This document shows positions 1-4,400 of a stretch of DNA of 12,881 bases, piece after piece. How positions within the stretch are numbered: position 1 is the first letter of the stretch; each line of letters begins with the position of its first letter. Origin of the DNA: an uncultured Clostridia bacterium (lineage in GTDB: Bacteria > Bacillota > Clostridia > Oscillospirales > Oscillospiraceae); contig CAMWQV010000018.1 of assembly GCA_947176425.1 (NCBI GenBank), forward strand, positions 1 to 12,881, written 5' to 3'. The notes under the pieces were generated by a model. That model did not search any database. It worked only from the letters and a program-made list of their open reading frames with translations, and was not told where the DNA came from. A program made the position numbers and the translations under genes.

Positions 1-63
1 CTTTTCTTTGTTGGATTTTTTGTTAACAGTTTGTTTACTCGTTCAATTACCGTGATTTTTGAA

Positions 64-92
64 TTGACATTTCTTCCACAATCTACTAAGAT
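64..92 (+). promoter_or_regulatory. Probable sigma-A promoter of coaW
   Basis: A perfect -35 hexamer TTGACA (64-69) is followed after 17 bases by TAAGAT (87-92), which matches 4 of 6 bases of the -10 consensus. Transcription would start near 99 and give a leader of about 100 bases before the ATG at 200. The rest of 1-199 is AT-rich and holds no gene I can support. Confidence 0.55.
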
Positions 93-142
93 ATGTCCTG
101 TGCAGGCAATCGTTTTTACGATTCCGCACATCCTAAACAACA

Positions 143-171
143 CCAGTTTCGGCTTAGATTGTCGAAACCGG
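143..171 (+). other. Leader hairpin ahead of coaW
   Basis: CCAGTTTCG (143-151) pairs with CGAAACCGG (163-171), eight of nine positions, around an 11-base loop. It lies inside the predicted coaW leader and is followed by mixed sequence with no T-run, so it is not an intrinsic terminator. It might stabilise the leader or be a protein or RNA regulatory site; its role is unknown and a chance hairpin is possible. Confidence 0.3.
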
Positions 172-199
172 CCATTACCGAGTCCGAGAGGTTTTTTGT

Positions 200-1042
200 A
201 TGTCTATCACTTTAGGAATTGATATCGGCGGGTCCACTACCAAGATCGTCGGGCTGCGTCCGGACGGCTCGATCATTGCCATGCACCGCGTCCAGGCCCA
301 GGACCCGATCACCTCCCTGTACGGCGCTATGGGGAATTTTCTGTTTTCCAACCATCTCCAGCTGGAAGATGTCGCCCGTATCGCGCTTACCGGCGTCGGC
401 GCGTCCTTTGTGGAGGGGAATATCTATAATATTCCCACAGAAATGGTGGAGGAGTTTACCGCCGTGGGTGCCGGAGGACTGTTTCTGAGCAGTCAGGAAC
501 GCGCTGTAGTGGTCAGCATGGGTACCGGAACCGCTTTTGTATGGGCCGAAAAAGGAAGCGGTGTACGGCATCTGTGCGGCTCCGGAGTGGGCGGCGGTAC
601 GCTGGCGGGCCTCTGCTCCCGGCTGTGCGGGACCAGAAAGTATGACCAGATTGTAAAGCTGTCTGTCGGCGGCGACATCAACAATATCGACCTGACTGTA
701 GGCGATATCACCCGCAACAGCCATCCCTCCCTGCCGCTTGACATTACAGCGGCAAACTTCGGCAATGTCTCTGACGACGCTACCCCAGGCGATTTTGCGG
801 CGGGAGTCATCAATATGGTGCTTCAGTCCATCGGTACGACGGCTGTCATGGCCTGCCGTGCGTGCGGATGCGAAACCGTTGTGCTAACCGGGTTTATGCC
901 GAACCTCCCCCAAGCCGCGGACTGCTTCGCGCTCTTTAACAGACTGCATGGGGTTCGGTTTATCATTCCCGAAAATGCCCCGTTTGCTACATCCATCGGC
1001 GCGGCGTTGTCGATTGAACGGCCCCAGGAACATACGAAATAA
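200..1042 (+). CDS. coaW: Type II pantothenate kinase
   Basis: Cytosolic kinase that phosphorylates pantothenate with ATP, the first step of coenzyme A synthesis. The 280-residue product has the ASKHA fold signatures of the CoaW/eukaryotic PanK family: the phosphate loop DIGGSTTK at residues 8-15, the segment MVEEFTAVGAGG (82-93) carrying the likely catalytic glutamate, the second phosphate motif SMGTGTAFV (106-114) and the glycine-rich GSGVGGGTLAGL (127-138). The length fits bacterial members such as the 267-residue Staphylococcus aureus enzyme. The start is supported by AGAGG at 187-191, eight bases before the ATG. It is monocistronic, with its own promoter and a terminator just downstream. 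Type II enzymes are known to be little inhibited by CoA, unlike type I. The identification is firm at family level; substrate preference is inferred. Confidence 0.93.
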   Translation: MSITLGIDIGGSTTKIVGLRPDGSIIAMHRVQAQDPITSLYGAMGNFLFSNHLQLEDVARIALTGVGASFVEGNIYNIPTEMVEEFTAVGAGGLFLSSQERAVVVSMGTGTAFVWAEKGSGVRHLCGSGVGGGTLAGLCSRLCGTRKYDQIVKLSVGGDINNIDLTVGDITRNSHPSLPLDITAANFGNVSDDATPGDFAAGVINMVLQSIGTTAVMACRACGCETVVLTGFMPNLPQAADCFALFNRLHGVRFIIPENAPFATSIGAALSIERPQEHTK

Positions 1043-1047
1043 CGGTC

Positions 1048-1090
1048 AAAAACGGGATCCTGCTCTATTATAAAGCAAGGTCCCGTTTTT
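1048..1090. terminator. Bidirectional terminator between coaW and the convergent kinase-like gene
   Basis: CGGGATCCTGC (1053-1063) pairs with GCAAGGTCCCG (1075-1085) with one mismatch and one G-T pair. The stem is flanked by AAAAA on the left and TTTTT on the right, so it can work in both directions. It lies six bases after the coaW stop and ten bases beyond the stop of the leftward gene. Confidence 0.88.
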
Positions 1091-1099
1091 GTCAGGAAT

Positions 1100-1687
1100 T
1101 TATCTTAATCCGTTCGTAAAAACCCATGAATAAAACATTTCTTTTGGAGGTTTTTCGTATACATAATCAATACAAGAAGGAGCAGTCTCAATAATATTTA
1201 TTGCCTGTTCAAGCACTTCTTCGATTGATTTGCCCGCAACATCAAGTTCTACTTCGTTAATAAGTGGACTTCGCTTCATATTTTTTTGGTTCATCTTTTT
1301 CTGTAGTTCAAAATCGATAAGTCCATTATTAGGGCGGTTTCTCATCTGCTCCTGAATTTGACGCAAATCACTGCATATCAGTTTAATTGTGACAAAATTA
1401 GTTCCCCGGAAAACAACAGGGATATCAGCCGTCCTTAAATCATCAATATCAGAGGCAATTATATTTTTATAACCAAGCCTGTGAAAACACATAAGCATTG
1501 CCGCCTGATTTTCCCAGCAAGTAAGCTCTTCAAGTTCTTCGGTCATTGGTTCACTGCCGTCTCGTGAAATAAATTCAGGTATCATATGCTGTTCGATACA
1601 CGTTGTTTGATAGTGTTTGAGCAGTCCGTTCGCTAAAGTGGTTTTGCCTATACCGCTTGCACCTGTAATAAAAATAAAATCTTTCAT
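1100..1687 (-). CDS. P-loop NTPase, nucleotide-kinase-like, of unknown substrate
   Basis: A 195-residue soluble protein that starts directly with a beta strand and Walker A loop, GASGIGKTT at residues 9-17. A later basic segment, with RNRPNNG near the middle-to-late part of the protein, resembles the lid of small nucleotide or nucleoside kinases, so a phosphotransfer role on a small molecule is plausible but unproven. No DNA-binding, membrane or signal segment is visible. The ribosome site is weak (GGGG eight bases before the ATG), and the gene begins 28 bases after the prfB stop on the same strand, so readthrough from prfB could express it. Its base composition is much lower in GC than its neighbours (18 of 60 bases at 1141-1200 against 34 of 60 at 2041-2100 in prfB), which suggests later acquisition. 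I do not recognise a named orthologue. Confidence 0.75.
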   Translation of the reverse strand: MKDFIFITGASGIGKTTLANGLLKHYQTTCIEQHMIPEFISRDGSEPMTEELEELTCWENQAAMLMCFHRLGYKNIIASDIDDLRTADIPVVFRGTNFVTIKLICSDLRQIQEQMRNRPNNGLIDFELQKKMNQKNMKRSPLINEVELDVAGKSIEEVLEQAINIIETAPSCIDYVYEKPPKEMFYSWVFTNGLR

Positions 1688-1715
1688 ATCATTATCCCCG
1701 CGCTGAATGGAGATC

Positions 1716-2840
1716 TTATTTTTTGAGTTCTCCCGTTGCGTCGGCAGTTAGATACGCATTGATAAAGCCGTCCAAATCGCCGTCCATCACGGCGTTGATA
1801 TTGCCGTTTTCAAACCCGGTGCGGGTATCCTTCGCCAGCGTGTAGGGCATGAACACATACGACCGGATCTGACTGCCCCACTCGATTTTCATCTGCACGC
1901 CCTTGATATCCGAAATTTTTTCCGCGTGCTGCTGGGCTTTCATCTCCATCAGCTTTGCACGAAGCATTTTCATACAGTTTTCCCGGTTCTGTACCTGGCT
2001 GCGTTCCTGCTGGCTGGATACGACCACACCTGTGGGCCGGTGAATCAAACGCACTGCCGAGGATGTCTTATTGACGTGCTGTCCGCCTGCACCGGAAGCG
2101 CGGTAGACCTGCATTTCGATATCTTCCTGCCGTATCTCAACGCTGTTGTCGTCTGCGATTTCCGGCATGACCTCCACCGCCGCAAAGGATGTCTGACGGC
2201 GGGCGTTGGCGTCAAAGGGGGAAATGCGGACCAGACGGTGAACGCCGTTTTCGCTTTTCAGGAATCCGTAGGCGTTCTCACCTTCTATGGAGATTGCCGC
2301 GGATTTGATCCCGGCCTCGTCGCCGTCCTCATAGTCCAGCGTTTTGACTGTGAAGCTGTGCCGTTCCGCCCAGCGGGTGTACATCCGGAACAGCATCTGA
2401 CACCAGTCCTGGGCCTCCGTACCGCCTGCGCCTGCATGGAGTGTGAGAATCGCGTTGTTGGCGTCGTATTCCCCGGTCAGCAGCGTGGCAAGGTTCGCCT
2501 CATCCAGCGCGGATTCCAGTTTTGCGTATCCCTCCTGGACCTCCGGCAAAAGCGTTTCGTCGTCCTCCTCCTGCGCCATCTCCACCAGCGTTGTCAAGTC
2601 CTCCCACTGGGATGTCAATGCGGCGTGGTGTTCCAGCTTGTTTTTCAGCTGCTTCGTCCGCTGGAGTACACGCTGGGACGCCTGCAAGTCATTCCAGAAA
2701 TTCGCGTCGCCCGCTTTTTCTTCCAGTTCCTCCACTTCCCGCCGTGCGCCTTCCAGGTCCAGCGCCGCCGCCAGCTTCTCCAGCCGCGGCCCAATCGCTG
2801 TCAGTTTCTGCTTATATGAATCATATTCGATTATGGGCAT
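1716..2840 (-). CDS. prfB: Peptide chain release factor 2 (RF2)
   Basis: RF2 reads UGA and UAA stop codons in the ribosomal A site and triggers release of the finished protein. The 374-residue product is full length. It has a coiled-coil N-terminal domain (about 1-110), the stop-codon-reading tripeptide SPF at 207-209 within LVRISPFDANARR, and the universal GGQ motif at 252-254 within GAGGQHVNKTSSAVR; the GGQ glutamine acts in the peptidyl transferase centre. The start is supported by GGAGG eight bases before the ATG. The usual programmed +1 frameshift near codon 26 is absent: the equivalent site (2757-2762) reads CTG GAC, Leu27-Asp28, in one open frame. A promoter of its own lies just upstream. 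In Bacillus subtilis prfB follows secA; here it points away from secA and is about 1.6 kb from it. Confidence 0.97.
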   Translation of the reverse strand: MPIIEYDSYKQKLTAIGPRLEKLAAALDLEGARREVEELEEKAGDANFWNDLQASQRVLQRTKQLKNKLEHHAALTSQWEDLTTLVEMAQEEDDETLLPEVQEGYAKLESALDEANLATLLTGEYDANNAILTLHAGAGGTEAQDWCQMLFRMYTRWAERHSFTVKTLDYEDGDEAGIKSAAISIEGENAYGFLKSENGVHRLVRISPFDANARRQTSFAAVEVMPEIADDNSVEIRQEDIEMQVYRASGAGGQHVNKTSSAVRLIHRPTGVVVSSQQERSQVQNRENCMKMLRAKLMEMKAQQHAEKISDIKGVQMKIEWGSQIRSYVFMPYTLAKDTRTGFENGNINAVMDGDLDGFINAYLTADATGELKK

Positions 2841-2877
2841 GATTGCTCCCTCCTCTTCGATGCTTTTTCGTTGCTAT

Positions 2878-2907
2878 ATTATGCCATAAAACTACTTGGT
2901 CTGTAAA
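2878..2907 (-). promoter_or_regulatory. Probable prfB promoter with extended -10
   Basis: Read on the minus strand: TTTACA (2907-2902, 5 of 6 of the -35 consensus), an 18-base spacer ending in TGG, then CATAAT (2883-2878, 5 of 6 of the -10 consensus). The TG one base before the -10 makes it an extended -10 promoter. It fills most of the 80-base gap before the prfB ATG, so prfB need not depend on the upstream SLOG gene. Confidence 0.6.
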
Positions 2908-2920
2908 GGGGAAATTTTAC

Positions 2921-3403
2921 TTAATATTCCGCCGTATTTAATACGCTCACTCCTTGAGACTTGGCATAGTTTAGAGTGTATGCTGTACCGCCATATGATC
3001 TTGTGCAGTATGCAACACAATAACTAGAAAAGTTGACTAAATGCCGATTGCGTTGTAAATATGCCTCTTTTCCTGGTCTGTCCGCTACACAAACAATCTT
3101 ATCGTATTGAGAGAGTAATTCCGCATAAACCGCTTGCTGTTCCTGTGTCCATCTATTGGTAAAGCCATCAAAAGGATATACTAAAATGATTTTTATGTGA
3201 TGCAGTTCTTCGCTTCTAAGTTGAAATAATATCTGTGCCGCAAGCGTATCATACCCTAACGCTCCACCAACTCCGAAATATTTTACCCCGTTATTTACCA
3301 AATCACGTATATATTTTCTTGATTTTAGTATGATCTGCTGTTTTTCTGAAGGTGGAATATCCCTATGCCCCGAAAAGCAGCATGTCATTTTCTTCATATC
3401 CAT
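2921..3403 (-). CDS. SLOG-domain protein of the DUF1273/YpsA type
   Basis: A 160-residue soluble Rossmann-like protein. Visible SLOG/DUF1273 hallmarks are FSGHR at 10-14, the glycine-rich loop GVGGALGYDT at 44-53, a Trp at 85 in the NRWTQEQQ segment, RNRHLV at 118-123 and GGTAYT at 138-143. The family is related to LOG and DprA folds and is thought to bind nucleotides or their derivatives; the reaction is not known. The ATG at 3403 is chosen because GGAGG (3411-3415) sits seven bases before it. An in-frame ATG 26 codons upstream would add an isoleucine-rich tail lacking family similarity and would place the ribosome site inside the gene. It is AT-richer than prfB. It is divergent from the HTH-DinJ gene across 134 bases, which makes shared regulation possible. 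DUF1273 genes occur both in core genomes and on mobile elements. Confidence 0.85.
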   Translation of the reverse strand: MDMKKMTCCFSGHRDIPPSEKQQIILKSRKYIRDLVNNGVKYFGVGGALGYDTLAAQILFQLRSEELHHIKIILVYPFDGFTNRWTQEQQAVYAELLSQYDKIVCVADRPGKEAYLQRNRHLVNFSSYCVAYCTRSYGGTAYTLNYAKSQGVSVLNTAEY

Positions 3404-3410
3404 GTCATAT

Positions 3411-3415
3411 CCTCC
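3411..3415 (-). promoter_or_regulatory. Ribosome binding site fixing the SLOG gene start
   Basis: GGAGG on the minus strand, seven bases before the ATG at 3403. It argues for the 160-residue product over the 186-residue reading that starts at 3481. Confidence 0.8.
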
Positions 3416-3452
3416 ACAAATATACTTAGATATACATACATAAATAATGATG

Positions 3453-3481
3453 ATTATACATAGATTTTTAGTCATATGCAA
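3453..3481 (-). promoter_or_regulatory. Probable promoter of the SLOG gene
   Basis: On the minus strand TTGCAT (3481-3476) is followed after exactly 17 bases by a perfect -10 TATAAT (3458-3453). The leader would be about 40 bases. The -35 region overlaps where a -35 for the divergent gene would fall. Confidence 0.5.
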
Positions 3482-3497
3482 TCCTATTTTTCAACTT

Positions 3498-3503
3498 TAT
3501 AAT
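3498..3503 (+). promoter_or_regulatory. Possible -10 element of the HTH-DinJ gene
   Basis: A perfect TATAAT lies 34 bases before the ATG at 3538. The matching -35 position (about 3475-3480, TATGCA) is poor, as might be expected of a promoter that needs an activator or is weak; the hexamer alone in AT-rich DNA could be chance. Confidence 0.35.
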
Positions 3504-3537
3504 TTCACCAGACCAGTTGATAGTGGAGATTGTCTAT

Positions 3538-3936
3538 ATGATGAGTTACGAGCCGTTGTTCAAAACGATGCGACAGAAGGGCATTACTTCTTACAGGTTG
3601 CAAATAATGGGGTTTAACAGAGCAACATATTATTCTATCAAAAAGGGGAAAAGCGTTTCGACAAATACGATTCATCAACTCTGTGAACTTCTGGACTGTC
3701 CGGTACAGGATGTGATTGAATATGTTGCGGATGGTTCAGAAATAACAGCGGACTGCGAACCATATACCGCCCCTGTAAAGGCAGAGGTTATGATTGACGG
3801 CGATTTAATGCAGGATACACAGGCACTGCTTCATGAACTTGGCATCAACTTGGATACTGCCGTTAATTTGTTTTTAAGACAGGCGGTGCGGGAAAATGCT
3901 ATCCCATTCCGTGTAGGAGAACCCGCCGCAGAATAG
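3538..3936 (+). CDS. Cro-type HTH regulator fused to a RelB/DinJ-like antitoxin domain
   Basis: A 132-residue protein in two parts. Residues 3-65 match the small Cro/C1-type HTH family typical of Firmicutes accessory genes: an opening YEPLFKTMRQKGITSYRL, a recognition region around NRATYYSIKKGK and the closing CELLDCPVQDVIEYV. Residues 79-127 read as the core of a RelB/DinJ antitoxin, with LGINLDTAVNLFLRQAV and AIPF, the ribbon-helix-helix part that binds DNA and partners. The start is the ATG at 3538 (or 3541), nine bases after GGAG; a TTG at 3517 lies upstream of that ribosome site and is unlikely. No toxin gene follows: the next feature is tRNA-Thr. So it may be an orphan regulator or a remnant of a toxin-antitoxin locus. 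AT-rich like the SLOG gene (21 of 60 G or C at 3601-3660). Binding its own divergent intergenic region is an inference. Confidence 0.85.
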   Translation: MMSYEPLFKTMRQKGITSYRLQIMGFNRATYYSIKKGKSVSTNTIHQLCELLDCPVQDVIEYVADGSEITADCEPYTAPVKAEVMIDGDLMQDTQALLHELGINLDTAVNLFLRQAVRENAIPFRVGEPAAE

Positions 3937-3994
3937 CAGACCATACCGGTCTCAGCCGGGCCAAAAAAATTTTTAAAAAAATGAAAAATAACTG

Positions 3995-4023
3995 TTGACA
4001 AACAGGACAGGTCCTGCTATAAT
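3995..4023 (+). promoter_or_regulatory. Consensus promoter of the tRNA pair
   Basis: TTGACA (3995-4000), a spacer of exactly 17 bases and TATAAT (4018-4023): both hexamers are perfect, as expected of a strong stable-RNA promoter. It starts transcription about 13 bases before tRNA-Thr. The region before it (3961-3990) is an A/T-rich tract that could act as an UP element. Confidence 0.9.
4003..4016. repeat. Palindrome inside the tRNA promoter spacer
   Basis: CAGGAC, two bases, then GTCCTG: a perfect 6+2+6 inverted repeat located wholly between the -35 and -10 hexamers. This is a typical operator position, but no regulator can be named and chance cannot be excluded. Confidence 0.5.
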
Positions 4024-4042
4024 GCGTTTTGTTGCTAATCGT

Positions 4043-4118
4043 GCTGGTATAGCTCAGTTGGTAGAGCAGCTGATTTGTAATCAGCAGGTCGGGGGTTCGA
4101 GTCCGTCTACCAGCTCCA
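4043..4118 (+). tRNA. tRNA-Thr (anticodon TGT)
   Basis: The acceptor arms GCTGGTA (4043-4049) and TACCAGC (4108-4114) pair fully. The D-arm is TAGCTCAGTTGGTAGAGC. The anticodon stem GCTGA/TCAGC encloses TTTGTAA, giving anticodon TGT (4076-4078), which reads ACA. The T-loop is TTCGAGT, and CCA is encoded at 4116-4118. The T-stem GGGGG/CCGTC has a G-T pair and one apparent G-G mismatch at positions 51-63 of the standard numbering. It is transcribed from the consensus promoter just upstream, probably together with tRNA-Tyr. Confidence 0.97.
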
Positions 4119-4177
4119 CCCTTCCCGAGCAACAAACACCATATTTGTCAAGGGAGTCCTTTTGGCGGGATTGATTT

Positions 4178-4262
4178 GGGAGCGTTCCCGAGTGGCCAAA
4201 GGGGGCAGACTGTAAATCTGTTGTCTACGACTTCGGTGGTTCAAATCCACCCGCTCCCACCA
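4178..4262 (+). tRNA. tRNA-Tyr (anticodon GTA)
   Basis: Acceptor arms GGGAGCG (4178-4184) and CGCTCCC (4252-4258) pair fully. The anticodon loop CTGTAAA in a GCAGA/TCTGT stem gives anticodon GTA. A long variable arm (around TGTCTACGACTTC) marks it as class II, as expected for bacterial tRNA-Tyr. The T-loop TTCAAAT sits in a GGTGG/CCACC stem, and CCA is encoded at 4260-4262. It follows tRNA-Thr after 59 bases, with no promoter seen between them. Confidence 0.97.
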
Positions 4263-4303
4263 AAGAGAGGCACCGTGCATCGGTGTCTCTTTCTTTTTCT
4301 TTG
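4262..4303 (+). terminator. Terminator of the tRNA transcript
   Basis: AAAGAGA, a GG bulge and CACCG pair with CGGTG and TCTCTTT around the loop TGCAT; a T-rich tract (TTTCTTTTTCTTT) follows. It separates the tRNA pair from the secA promoter. Confidence 0.85.
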
Positions 4304-4319
4304 TTCAGAGCGGTTTCCC

Positions 4320-4347
4320 TTGCAAACTGCTGAATTTGTGTTATACT
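4320..4347 (+). promoter_or_regulatory. Probable secA promoter with extended -10
   Basis: TTGCAA (4320-4325) is followed after 16 bases by TATACT (4342-4347). A TG at 4339-4340, one base before the -10, gives an extended -10. The start would be near 4354, giving a leader of about 47 bases that ends in the GAGGAG ribosome site before the ATG at 4401. Confidence 0.6.
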
Positions 4348-4400
4348 TGGTCTGAGACTTTCCGTCCTGCCTGGGACAACAAAAGAGGAGCTTTTTTATC

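Noticed and set aside
31..222. 63-residue plus-strand open frame before coaW
   Set aside because: It overlaps the coaW start and promoter, lacks a ribosome site, and its translation resembles no protein family.
1926..2819. Plus-strand open frame of 297 residues opposite prfB
   Set aside because: Antisense shadow of prfB, with low-complexity Cys/Leu/Val-rich translation and no family motifs.
3938..3952. Small hairpin AGACC/GGTCT after the HTH-DinJ stop as a terminator
   Set aside because: Only five base pairs and no T-run directly after the stem; the A/T tract comes eleven or more bases later. The evidence is too weak for a terminator.
3899..4135. Minus-strand 78-residue open frame containing RRTRTPDLLITNQLLYQLSYTS
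   Set aside because: It is the antisense reading of tRNA-Thr. Peptides with this wording are a well-known false annotation opposite tRNA genes, and it also overlaps the HTH-DinJ gene end and the tRNA promoter.
4003..4262. tRNA genes as an integration site with a mobile element
   Set aside because: No integrase, no direct repeat of a tRNA 3' end and no insertion sequence ends are visible in the window; only base composition hints at transfer.
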